Under the pieces are notes generated by a model, which searched no databases, was not told the DNA's origin, and saw nothing but the letters and a program-made list of their open reading frames with translations. The position numbers and the translations under genes are program-made. 64,000 bases of DNA from Pseudomonas fluorescens (GTDB lineage: Bacteria; Pseudomonadota; Gammaproteobacteria; Pseudomonadales; Pseudomonadaceae): NCBI RefSeq assembly GCF_900215245.1, contig NZ_LT907842.1:2232001-2296000 (forward strand), written 5' to 3'. Each line of letters opens with the position of its first letter. Positions within the stretch are counted from its first letter, which is position 1. Positions 1-7,401 of the stretch are shown in pieces.

Positions 1-93
1 CCTACCGGCCTGGTGGCAGCGTTGACCTACTGGTCGGCGCGGGCGATCCGCGAGCAGTACCTCAAGAATCCCGGCCCACTGGTTCAGGCATAA
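1..93 (+). CDS. GMC-family oxidoreductase, C-terminal end (partial), likely gluconate 2-dehydrogenase large subunit
   Basis: Only the last 30 codons lie in the window; the frame is open from base 1 to the TAA at 91-93. The tail reads PTGLVAALTYW followed by AIREQYLKNPGPLV, which resembles the C-terminus of the FAD-binding GMC subunit of membrane-bound gluconate (sugar acid) dehydrogenases. The next gene, a tri-haem cytochrome c starting 12 bases after the stop, is the usual electron-accepting partner of that subunit, which supports the call. The enzyme would oxidise a sugar acid in the periplasm and pass electrons through the cytochrome to ubiquinone. The substrate cannot be told from this fragment. 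Confidence 0.7.
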   Translation, partial: PTGLVAALTYWSARAIREQYLKNPGPLVQA

Positions 94-105
94 GGAGCGA
101 TGACC

Positions 106-1404
106 ATGAAAGCACTCGTTATCGCCTCCCTGGCGTTGCTCAGCAGCTGCTCGGTAAGCGCCGCCGAAACCGACTTGATCAAGCAGGGCGAATACCTGGC
201 TCGCGCGGGTGACTGTGTGGCCTGCCACACTGCCAAGGGCGGCAAGCCGTTCGCTGGCGGCCTGCCGATGGAAACGCCCATCGGCGTGATCTATTCCACC
301 AACATCACCCCGGACAAGACGGGCCTGGGCGACTACAGCTTCGAAGACTTCGACAAGGCCGTGCGCCATGGTGTCGTCAAGAACGGTAGTACGCTTTACC
401 CGGCGATGCCGTATCCGTCCTACGCACGCGTCAGCGACAGCGATATGCAGGCGTTGTATGCGTATTTCATGAAAGGGGTTGAGCCGGTCGCCCAAGCGAA
501 CAAGGACAGTGACATTCCGTGGCCCTTGAGCATGCGCTGGCCGTTGGCGGCCTGGCGCTGGATGTTTGCCCCGACGGTGGAGGAGCATCCGGCACAGGTC
601 GCCGCCGACCCGGTGATCAGCCGTGGCGCCTACCTGGTTGAAGGCCTCGGCCACTGTGGCGCCTGCCATACGCCGCGCGCGCTGACCATGCAGGAAAAAG
701 CCCTGAGTGCCGCGGACGGCGCTGCCTTCCTGTCCGGCAGCGCGCCGTTGGAAGGCTGGATCGCGAAAAGCCTGCGTGGCGACCACAAGGACGGCCTCGG
801 CAGTTGGAGCGAGGAGCAACTGGTGCAGTTCCTCAAGACCGGTCGCAGTGACCGCAGCGCGGTGTTTGGCGGCATGAGTGATGTTGTCGTGCACAGCATG
901 CAGTACATGTCGCAGGACGACCTGACCGCTATCGCCCGTTACCTCAAAAGCCTGCCGGCGGTCGATCCCAAGGATCAGCCGCATCAGTACGATAAACAGG
1001 TGGCCGACGCGCTGTGGAAAGGCGATGACAGCAAACCGGGCGCGTCGGTGTATATCGACAACTGCGCCGCCTGCCACCGTACGGACGGCCACGGTTATAC
1101 GCGGGTGTTCCCGGCACTGGCGGGTAACCCGGTGTTGCAGACGGCGGATGCCACGTCGTTGATCAACATTGTGTTGAACGGTGGAACCTTGCCGGCAACT
1201 CATACGGCGCCGTCGACATTCACCATGCCGGCTTTTGCCTGGCGGTTGTCGGACCAGGAAGTGGCGGATGTCGTCAGTTTCGTTCGCGGCAGCTGGGGTA
1301 ACAAAGGCGCGCCCGTGACAGCCAGTGACGTGGCCGACCTGCGCAAGAGTGACATGCGCACCACCTCAGGCGATGACCTGGGGCAGGTAACGCAAAAGCA
1401 CTGA
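106..1404 (+). CDS. Tri-haem cytochrome c subunit of a membrane-bound (gluconate-type) dehydrogenase
   Basis: A 432-residue exported cytochrome. The N-terminus is a signal peptide; LSSC at residues 12-15 could also be a lipobox. Three haem-binding motifs are present: CVACH (from residue 37), CGACH (about 184) and CAACH (about 320), the arrangement of the cytochrome subunit of gluconate and alcohol dehydrogenases. ATG 106 is preferred over ATG 100 because AGGAG at 93-97 is eight bases from ATG 106 but only two from ATG 100. It follows the GMC subunit directly, so both are probably co-transcribed. Its role is electron transfer from the flavin subunit to the quinone pool on the periplasmic side. 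The physiological substrate is inferred from family resemblance only. Confidence 0.85.
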   Translation: MKALVIASLALLSSCSVSAAETDLIKQGEYLARAGDCVACHTAKGGKPFAGGLPMETPIGVIYSTNITPDKTGLGDYSFEDFDKAVRHGVVKNGSTLYPAMPYPSYARVSDSDMQALYAYFMKGVEPVAQANKDSDIPWPLSMRWPLAAWRWMFAPTVEEHPAQVAADPVISRGAYLVEGLGHCGACHTPRALTMQEKALSAADGAAFLSGSAPLEGWIAKSLRGDHKDGLGSWSEEQLVQFLKTGRSDRSAVFGGMSDVVVHSMQYMSQDDLTAIARYLKSLPAVDPKDQPHQYDKQVADALWKGDDSKPGASVYIDNCAACHRTDGHGYTRVFPALAGNPVLQTADATSLINIVLNGGTLPATHTAPSTFTMPAFAWRLSDQEVADVVSFVRGSWGNKGAPVTASDVADLRKSDMRTTSGDDLGQVTQKH

Positions 1405-1444
1405 TCCTGGCCTGACCGCCAAACGGCACTGGTCAGAACCCTCG

Positions 1445-1484
1445 CGCCTCGATACTGTATATAAAAACAGTATCGAGGCGTTTT
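1445..1484 (+). terminator. Hairpin plus T-run after the cytochrome gene; contains the LexA box
   Basis: Bases 1445-1458 and 1467-1480 are perfectly complementary (14-base arms, 8-base loop) and are followed by TTTT at 1481-1484. This is the layout of an intrinsic terminator for the upstream dehydrogenase operon. The same DNA contains a symmetric LexA operator, so the dyad may serve at DNA level, RNA level, or both. Confidence 0.5.
1453..1472 (+). promoter_or_regulatory. LexA (SOS) box
   Basis: The 20-mer TACTGTATATAAAAACAGTA has CTG at 1455-1457 and CAG at 1468-1470 separated by ten A/T bases, close to the gamma-proteobacterial LexA consensus. It ends 13 bases before the ATG of the radical SAM gene, so it must overlap that gene's promoter or leader. 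From memory, the P. aeruginosa homologue PA0069 is a LexA-regulon member. Confidence 0.85.
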
Positions 1485-1485
1485 C

Positions 1486-2544
1486 ATGTCTACTCTGTTG
1501 CCGCCCCGTGGCCGGGGCACGGCCACCAACCTGAACAACCGTTTTGCGCCGACTGCCAGCGTGGTCGAGGACGACGGCTGGTTTCAGGAAGTGCCGCCGA
1601 CCCAGGGCACCGAAGTGCGGATTGAGACGGCCAAGAGCATCATCACCCGCAACAATTCGCCGGACTTGCCCTTCGATCGCTCGATCAACCCTTATCGCGG
1701 CTGTGAGCATGGTTGCATCTACTGCTATGCGCGGCCCAGCCATGCCTATTGGGACCTGTCGCCGGGGCTGGATTTCGAAACCAAACTGATCGCCAAAACC
1801 AATGCCGCCGACGTGCTCGAACAACAGCTGTCGAAGCCGGGCTATGTGTGCGCGCCGATCAATCTGGGCTCCAATACCGACCCGTACCAGCCTATCGAGC
1901 GCGAATACAAAATCACCCGGCAAACCCTCGAAGTGCTGCTGCGTTATCGGCACCCGGTGACGATCATCACCAAGGGTTCGCTGATCCTGCGCGATCTCGA
2001 TGTGCTCACTGAACTGGCGCGCCAACGCCTGGTGGCGGTGATGATCAGCCTCACCAGCCTGGACGACGAGCTCAAGCGCATCCTGGAACCGCGCACGGCG
2101 GCGCCCAAGGCGCGATTGCGGGCGATTCGAGTGATGCGTGAGGCCGGTATCCCGGTGGGGGTGCTGTGCTCGCCGATGATTCCGATGATCAACGACAGTG
2201 AACTGGAAAGCCTGCTGACCGAAGCTCACGCGGCCGGGGCGCAGAGCGCCGCGTATATGATGCTGCGCTTGCCATTGGAAGTGGCGCCGTTATTCGAGGA
2301 GTGGCTGGCGGCGCATTACCCGCAGCGGGCGGCCCATGTGATGAGCCTGGTGCGCCAGGTGCGTGGGGGTGAGGTGTACGACAGCCGCTTTGGTGTGCGC
2401 ATGCGCGGCGAGGGGCCGTTTGCTGATTTGTTGGCGCAGCGCTTCAGCAAGGCGATCAAGCGGCTGGGGCTCAATCGCCGGGAGGGGTTTAACCTGGATT
2501 GTTCGGCGTTTTGCCCGCCTGGCAGGCAAATGGCATTGTTGTAG
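1486..2544 (+). CDS. PA0069-family radical SAM protein (spore photoproduct lyase-like), SOS controlled
   Basis: A 352-residue protein with the radical SAM cluster motif CX3CX2C at Cys73, Cys77 and Cys80 (CEHGCIYC), and the SPL-like signatures NPYRGC before it and a TKGS segment further on. Members bind a 4Fe-4S cluster and cleave S-adenosylmethionine to start radical chemistry. The group is related to spore photoproduct lyase, which reverses a UV lesion in DNA, but the substrate of the Pseudomonas proteins is not established as far as I know. The LexA box immediately upstream places it in the DNA-damage response and makes a role in repair plausible. No good Shine-Dalgarno sequence precedes ATG 1486 (GAGGCG at 1475-1480 is the best candidate). 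Cytoplasmic, apparently monocistronic. Confidence 0.85.
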   Translation: MSTLLPPRGRGTATNLNNRFAPTASVVEDDGWFQEVPPTQGTEVRIETAKSIITRNNSPDLPFDRSINPYRGCEHGCIYCYARPSHAYWDLSPGLDFETKLIAKTNAADVLEQQLSKPGYVCAPINLGSNTDPYQPIEREYKITRQTLEVLLRYRHPVTIITKGSLILRDLDVLTELARQRLVAVMISLTSLDDELKRILEPRTAAPKARLRAIRVMREAGIPVGVLCSPMIPMINDSELESLLTEAHAAGAQSAAYMMLRLPLEVAPLFEEWLAAHYPQRAAHVMSLVRQVRGGEVYDSRFGVRMRGEGPFADLLAQRFSKAIKRLGLNRREGFNLDCSAFCPPGRQMALL

Positions 2545-2772
2545 ACTGACGAGGAAGAACGCGTCGTTTCTGTAGGAATAGTCGCGTTTTGACATCAATG
2601 AAACCCACGATCTAGAGCGGTTCATTCAGTTTGAGTTAAGTTTCGACGGTTACCTTGTTCAGCGAGTGACTGATGAGTCGGCGCCTCGGTTTGTGTGGTT
2701 TTCCAACTATTTCACAGCCTGGGCGTCGAATAGACCTGAACACTCACCCTGCATTAATCAAGAGGATGAATC
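2545..2772. other. Intergenic region before the carbonic anhydrase gene
   Basis: About 230 bases with no credible open reading frame. GAGGA at 2761-2765 is the ribosome binding site of the next gene. The middle is more A/T-rich than the neighbours and presumably carries the promoter, but I see no clear -35/-10 pair. Confidence 0.4.
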
Positions 2773-3504
2773 ATGAGTGACAAGGATAAACAGCCGTTGG
2801 CTGCGTCGGCTTCAGCCCCTCAGGTGGCGGAAACCGCCGATGCAGCGCTAAAGCACATCGTTGACGGCTTTTTGCATTTCCATCACGACGTCTTCCCTCA
2901 GCAGGAAGAACTCTTCAAGAAACTCGCCACGGCCCAGAGCCCGCGCGCAATGTTCATTACCTGCGCCGACTCACGCATCGTGCCCGAGCTGATTACCCAA
3001 AGCTCGCCCGGCGACCTGTTCGTGACCCGTAACGTAGGTAACGTGGTGCCGCCCTACGGCCAGATGAACGGTGGTGTTTCCACCGCCATCGAGTACGCGG
3101 TATTGGCCCTGGGCGTGCAGCACATCATTGTGTGCGGGCATTCCGATTGCGGCGCCATGCGCGCAGTGCTCAACCCCCAGAGCCTGGAAAAGATGCCGAC
3201 GGTAAGGGCCTGGTTGCGCCACGCCGAGGTCGCCAAGTCCATGGTCGAGGACAACTGCGACTGCGCCAATGAAGGCGAAAGCATGAAGGTGCTGACCGAA
3301 GAAAACGTCATCGCCCAGTTGCAACATTTGCGCACCCACCCTTCCGTGGCTTCGCGCATGGCCAATGGTCAGTTGTTTATCCATGGTTGGATCTACAACA
3401 TCGAGACCAGCGAAATTCGCGCATACGACGCAGACCAGGCGGCGTTCCGACCGCTGGGCGGCGACGGGCCAATCCCTTGCGCGACGCCTAAAGCGCGCTT
3501 CTAA
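2773..3504 (+). CDS. Beta-class carbonic anhydrase
   Basis: A 243-residue protein interconverting CO2 and bicarbonate. The zinc-site motifs of the beta class are intact: CADSR (Cys, Asp, Arg) in the first half and HSDCGA (His, Cys) further on. The N-terminus is slightly extended and hydrophilic with no signal peptide, so it is cytoplasmic. The gene is followed 85 bases later by a SulP anion transporter in the same direction. That pairing recurs in Pseudomonas and suggests bicarbonate or another anion as the shared substrate, though this is inference. Corresponds by context to PA0102 of P. aeruginosa. Confidence 0.92.
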   Translation: MSDKDKQPLAASASAPQVAETADAALKHIVDGFLHFHHDVFPQQEELFKKLATAQSPRAMFITCADSRIVPELITQSSPGDLFVTRNVGNVVPPYGQMNGGVSTAIEYAVLALGVQHIIVCGHSDCGAMRAVLNPQSLEKMPTVRAWLRHAEVAKSMVEDNCDCANEGESMKVLTEENVIAQLQHLRTHPSVASRMANGQLFIHGWIYNIETSEIRAYDADQAAFRPLGGDGPIPCATPKARF

Positions 3505-3515
3505 AACACTTCCCT

Positions 3516-3568
3516 GCCGGGTAAAGCGGTGGCTGCCATGGATGCAGCCAGGCTTTACCGCGCCCGGC
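3516..3568 (+). other. Long imperfect hairpin between carbonic anhydrase and SulP genes
   Basis: Nested complementary segments: GCCGG (3516-3520) with CCGGC (3564-3568), GGTAAAGC (3520-3527) with GCTTTACC (3552-3559), and TGGCTGC (3530-3536) with GCAGCCA (3544-3550). No T-run follows, so it is not a standard terminator. It could stabilise or separate the two cistrons. Confidence 0.55.
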
Positions 3569-3589
3569 GAATGCCTCGGGAGAGTCATC

Positions 3590-5131
3590 ATGCGTGCTGC
3601 TCAATTGAAAGCTGTTTTGCCACGGGAGCTGCTGGCCTCCGTGGTGGTGTTTCTGGTCGCCCTGCCCTTGTGCATGGGCATCGCGATTGCTTCCGGTATG
3701 CCCCCGGCCAAAGGGCTGATCACCGGGATTATCGGTGGCCTGGTAGTGGGCTGGTTGGCGGGTTCGCCGCTGCAGGTCAGCGGCCCGGCAGCGGGCCTGG
3801 CGGTGTTGGTGTTCGAGTTGGTGCGCCAGCACGGCATGATGATGCTCGGACCGATCCTGCTGCTGGCGGGTTTCCTGCAATTGGTGGCGGGGCGCCTGCG
3901 CCTGGGCTGCTGGTTCCGGGTCACGGCCCCGGCCGTGGTGTACGGCATGCTGGCGGGGATCGGCGTGCTGATTGTGCTGTCCCAAGTGCATGTGATGCTC
4001 GATGGCGCCCCCAAACCTTCAGGGCTGGATAACCTGGCAGGCTTCCCCGCCGCAGTGGCTGAAGCCATTCCGACCCTCGGCGGTGGCCTTGGCTGGCAGG
4101 CCGGTTTACTGGGGCTGTCGACGATGCTGGTGATGTACCTGTGGGACAAATTCCGTCCCCACGCACTGCGGTTTGTGCCGGGTGCCTTGTTGGGCGTGGG
4201 CCTGGCGACCGTCACCAGCCTGGTGCTGGCGTTGCAGGTCAAGCGCGTGGAAGTCCCGGAAAACCTCGCTGACGCGATCGACTGGTTGCGCCCCAGTGAC
4301 CTCCTCAACCTGGCTGATCCACAGCTGTTGATCGCCGCGTTCGCCGTGGCGTTTATTGCCAGCGCGGAAACCCTGCTGTCTGCCGCTGCAGTCGACCGTA
4401 TGCACAGCGGTCAGCGTTCTGATTTCGACAAGGAATTGTCTGCTCAAGGTGTGGGCAACATGCTCTGCGGCTTGGTGGGCGCCCTGCCGATGACCGGCGT
4501 GATCGTGCGCAGCTCGGCCAACGTGCAGGCCGGCGCTACCACGCGGTTGTCGGCGATGTTCCATGGCCTGTGGCTGCTGGGGTTCGTGCTGTTGCTGTCG
4601 AGCGTGCTGCAAAGCATTCCGGTGGCGAGCCTGGCGGGTGTGCTGGTGTACACCGGGATCAAGCTGGTGGACGTGAAGGCGTTCCGGGCGTTGGGCCGCT
4701 ATGGGCGGATGCCGATGTTCACCTATGCCGCGACGGCGCTGGCGATCATCTTTACCGACCTGCTCACCGGTGTGCTGGTGGGCTTCGGGCTGACATTGCT
4801 GAAGCTGGCCTTCAAGGCTTCGCGACTGAAAGTCAGCCTGATCGACCTGCCCCAGGACCGTGAGATGGAGTTGCGCTTGACCGGTGCGGCGACCTTTTTG
4901 AAAGTCCCGGCGCTGACTCAGGTGCTGTCGACGGTGCCTGCGGGGACCACCTTGCACGTGCCGCTGAGTAACCTGAGTTACATCGACCATTCGTGCCTGG
5001 AGTTGCTTGAGGAATGGGGCCGGGCGAATGCGGCCAAGGGCTCGACGCTGGTGATCGAGGCGCGCGGGTTGAAGCGCCGGTTGGAAGGCCGGGTGCGCAC
5101 GACGGTGGGAATCGGTTCGGCACCTGCCTGA
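3590..5131 (+). CDS. SulP-family inorganic anion transporter (possible bicarbonate or sulfate transporter)
   Basis: A 513-residue inner-membrane protein with about ten to twelve hydrophobic segments starting at residue 12 and a C-terminal STAS domain (last 80 residues or so, around SNLSYIDHSCLE). SulP proteins move sulfate, bicarbonate or other anions. Pairing with the carbonic anhydrase favours bicarbonate, but substrate cannot be read from sequence. The frame is open further upstream into the carbonic anhydrase gene; ATG 3590 was chosen because it matches the family N-terminus (RAAQLKAVLPRELLASVVVF) and has GGGAG at 3578-3582 in front. Corresponds by context to PA0103. Confidence 0.88.
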   Translation: MRAAQLKAVLPRELLASVVVFLVALPLCMGIAIASGMPPAKGLITGIIGGLVVGWLAGSPLQVSGPAAGLAVLVFELVRQHGMMMLGPILLLAGFLQLVAGRLRLGCWFRVTAPAVVYGMLAGIGVLIVLSQVHVMLDGAPKPSGLDNLAGFPAAVAEAIPTLGGGLGWQAGLLGLSTMLVMYLWDKFRPHALRFVPGALLGVGLATVTSLVLALQVKRVEVPENLADAIDWLRPSDLLNLADPQLLIAAFAVAFIASAETLLSAAAVDRMHSGQRSDFDKELSAQGVGNMLCGLVGALPMTGVIVRSSANVQAGATTRLSAMFHGLWLLGFVLLLSSVLQSIPVASLAGVLVYTGIKLVDVKAFRALGRYGRMPMFTYAATALAIIFTDLLTGVLVGFGLTLLKLAFKASRLKVSLIDLPQDREMELRLTGAATFLKVPALTQVLSTVPAGTTLHVPLSNLSYIDHSCLELLEEWGRANAAKGSTLVIEARGLKRRLEGRVRTTVGIGSAPA

Positions 5132-5144
5132 ACCCCACAAAACA

Positions 5145-5176
5145 CTGTGGGAGCCGGGCAAGCCCGCTCCCACATT
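5145..5176. repeat. Single REP palindrome
   Basis: CTGTGGGAGCCGGGCAAGCCCGCTCCCACA is one REP stem-loop of the fluorescent-pseudomonad type. It sits in the gap between the convergent SulP and hypothetical genes and may act as their shared transcript end. Confidence 0.8.
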
Positions 5177-5198
5177 GGATCGTTATCAGGTCGGCAGT

Positions 5199-5846
5199 TT
5201 AAGCCGGCTGATCCAGCGCCAACTCAACGCCCAACTGCCGCGAAAGGCACGGCCAGCGCTTCCACGCGGCTTCCGTTTCCGGGCTTTTCAGCTGGTCGCG
5301 ATACGCCTCGACCGACTCCAGCGCAAAGCTTTCTTCGTTGAGCATTTCATCCACCGCCAAATGCACCGCTTCATCCAGCTGATTGGCAAACTGCTCGCCG
5401 ATCAGTTGGTGGGCGATCAAATTGGCCACGGTGGTATCCGCCGGAATCAGCGGTTGGCCGAAATGCTTGATATACAGGTCGTTGACCTCTTCCACCAAAC
5501 GATGGGCCAGGTAGGCCTCGTCCAGCAGACCGTCGAGGCCTTCATGGCCGGCCAGAATCGCCGGCGGTTGCAGGAAGAAATGCTCGGCGATCTTCAGTAC
5601 CGGCTTGATCTGGCTTTCGATCCCGGCTTCGCGGGCCACGTCGTTGGCAGCTTCCAGCAAGTCCGGGACGAGCTCGATGTAGGCGGTGACAAAACGGGTC
5701 ATGACAATGTTGCGATCACCGTCAGCCAGGGAGATGGCCGAATGCAGGTGCGGCAATTGTTTTTCCAGTTGCTGGGCAAGCTGGCCAGTGCTGGCTTCGT
5801 GTTGATGGGCACGGGAAATCTGCTCGCGCAATGCGGCGGTGTTCAT
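5199..5846 (-). CDS. Conserved hypothetical protein (PA0104-like)
   Basis: A 215-residue soluble, acidic, mostly helical protein without signal peptide, membrane segment or motif I recognise. It has several histidines and acidic residues in helices (for example HRLVEEVND and EAVHLAVDEM) that could form a metal or haemerythrin-like helical bundle, but this is only an impression. The start MNTAALREQ at 5846 is preferred over an upstream in-frame start because GGAGC lies five bases before it. It is convergent with the SulP gene and divergent from the cytochrome oxidase operon. In P. aeruginosa a hypothetical gene occupies the same place. Function unknown. Confidence 0.8.
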   Translation of the reverse strand: MNTAALREQISRAHQHEASTGQLAQQLEKQLPHLHSAISLADGDRNIVMTRFVTAYIELVPDLLEAANDVAREAGIESQIKPVLKIAEHFFLQPPAILAGHEGLDGLLDEAYLAHRLVEEVNDLYIKHFGQPLIPADTTVANLIAHQLIGEQFANQLDEAVHLAVDEMLNEESFALESVEAYRDQLKSPETEAAWKRWPCLSRQLGVELALDQPA

Positions 5847-6215
5847 GAAAGCTCCAGTGAAGCAGGCGTAGGAAAAGGGAGAAGATAAGGTAGCTCGTTT
5901 ATACGAGCACCTAAGACGCATTTGTCATAATTATTTCATGGTTATGCGCAGGCGTTATATTGAATTGCCATCGCTCGTCGGATAAACGTTTCCGCCCCCG
6001 ATTTTATTAGCCCCGCCCGTCTGTTTTTGCTCATTTGCCCCTACACATTGCGGGGTTGGTGCGGCTGTCTATACTCGGTTTTGTACGCAATTAGCTGATG
6101 ACGCCCAACTGCATGAAGCAGGCAAGGCTTGGCGGTTGTAAGCAGTATGGAAGCCGCTCCCTTCGCCGCAGGTGCAAACCGGCGGGATAACAAGAAACAT
6201 AAAGGGGAACCCGCA
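5847..6215. other. Divergent promoter region between the PA0104-like gene and the cytochrome oxidase operon
   Basis: About 370 bases without a convincing gene. The 5900-6030 part is A/T-rich for this genome. A plausible promoter for ctaC is listed separately at 6048-6075. AAGGGGAA at 6202-6209 is the ribosome binding site of ctaC. The leader from the putative start point to ctaC is roughly 130 bases long. Confidence 0.5.
6048..6075 (+). promoter_or_regulatory. Candidate promoter of the cytochrome oxidase operon, RpoS-like -10
   Basis: TTGCGG at 6048-6053 and TATACT at 6070-6075 are 16 bases apart. The extended -10 TCTATACT has the C at position -13 favoured by RpoS holoenzyme. In P. aeruginosa the aa3 oxidase genes are known to be induced on starvation under RpoS, which agrees with this reading. 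Position-based prediction only. Confidence 0.45.
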
Positions 6216-7343
6216 ATGACGCGACATCCACATGTTTGGATGGGCCTACTGTTGTGGTCAGTATTCGGCCAGGCGCAAGCCGCCTGGACAACGAATATGG
6301 CGCCAGGGGCTACTGAAGTCAGTCACGCCGTGTTTGACCTGCACATGACCATTTTCTGGATTTGTGTGGTGATCGGCATTGTCGTGTTTGGCGCGATGTT
6401 CTGGTCGATGATCCTGCACCGCCGGTCCACGGGCCAGGTGGCGGCCAAGTTCCACGAGAGCACGACCGTGGAAATCCTCTGGACCGTGGTGCCCCTGCTG
6501 ATTCTGGTGGCGATGGCCATTCCGGCGACCAAGACCCTGATCAATATCTACGACAGCACTGAGTCGGATATCGATATCCAGGTCACCGGCTACCAGTGGA
6601 AGTGGCATTACAAGTACCTGGGTCAGGACGTGGAGTTCTTCAGCAACCTGGCCACGCCCGCCGAGCAAATCCATAACCAGGCCACCAAGGGCGAGCACTA
6701 TTTGCTCGAAGTCGACCAGCCACTGGTGCTGCCGGTGGGCGCCAAGGTGCGTTTCCTGGTGACGGCCGCGGATGTGATCCACTCCTGGTGGGTGCCGGCC
6801 TTTGCAGTCAAACGCGACGCCATCCCCGGTTTCGTCAACGAGGCCTGGACCCGGGTCGAGAAGCCTGGCATCTACCGTGGCCAGTGCGCTGAGCTGTGCG
6901 GTAAGGACCATGGGTTCATGCCCATCGTGGTCGAGGTCAAATCCAAGGCCGACTACGACACCTGGCTCGGCGAGCGCAAGGCAGACGCCGCCAAGCTCAA
7001 GGAATTGACTTCCAAAGAGTGGACGCTCGAAGAGCTGGTGGCCCGTGGCGACAAGGTCTACCACACCACCTGCGTGGCCTGTCACCAGGCCGAGGGCCAG
7101 GGCCTGCCGCCGATGTTCCCGGCACTCAAAGGCTCGCCAATTGCCACCGGCGCCAAAGAAGACCACCTGCACCGCGTGTACTTCGGCAAGCCCGGCACCG
7201 CCATGGCGGCATTCGGCAAACAGCTGTCGGAAGTCGATATCGCCGCGGTGGTCACCTACGAGCGCAACGCCTGGGGCAACAACAAAGGCGACATGGTCAC
7301 GCCCAAAGACGTGCTGGCTCTGAAACAGGCGGAAAGCAAATGA
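6216..7343 (+). CDS. ctaC: Cytochrome c oxidase subunit II with fused cytochrome c domain
   Basis: A 375-residue subunit (also called coxB) of the aa3-type terminal oxidase. It has a signal peptide (residues 1-23), two transmembrane helices, and the periplasmic CuA domain with CAELCGKDHGFM carrying Cys224 and Cys228, His and Met ligands. A C-terminal cytochrome c domain with CVACH at about residue 286 and a distal Met makes it caa3-like. CuA and the haem accept electrons from soluble cytochrome c and hand them to subunit I. ATG 6216 is preceded by AAGGGGAA and begins the signal peptide; the in-frame upstream extension lacks these features. First gene of the oxidase operon. Confidence 0.96.
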   Translation: MTRHPHVWMGLLLWSVFGQAQAAWTTNMAPGATEVSHAVFDLHMTIFWICVVIGIVVFGAMFWSMILHRRSTGQVAAKFHESTTVEILWTVVPLLILVAMAIPATKTLINIYDSTESDIDIQVTGYQWKWHYKYLGQDVEFFSNLATPAEQIHNQATKGEHYLLEVDQPLVLPVGAKVRFLVTAADVIHSWWVPAFAVKRDAIPGFVNEAWTRVEKPGIYRGQCAELCGKDHGFMPIVVEVKSKADYDTWLGERKADAAKLKELTSKEWTLEELVARGDKVYHTTCVACHQAEGQGLPPMFPALKGSPIATGAKEDHLHRVYFGKPGTAMAAFGKQLSEVDIAAVVTYERNAWGNNKGDMVTPKDVLALKQAESK

Positions 7344-7401
7344 CGGCCTCAACTGCGTATGCCCTGAACCGCACAGCCCATTCCTTTGCAGGAGAACGGC
7401 C

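Noticed and set aside
3365..3589. N-terminal extension of the SulP protein into the carbonic anhydrase gene
   Set aside because: The extension overlaps a well-defined enzyme gene, has basic shadow composition, and ATG 3590 has a good ribosome binding site and the family start.
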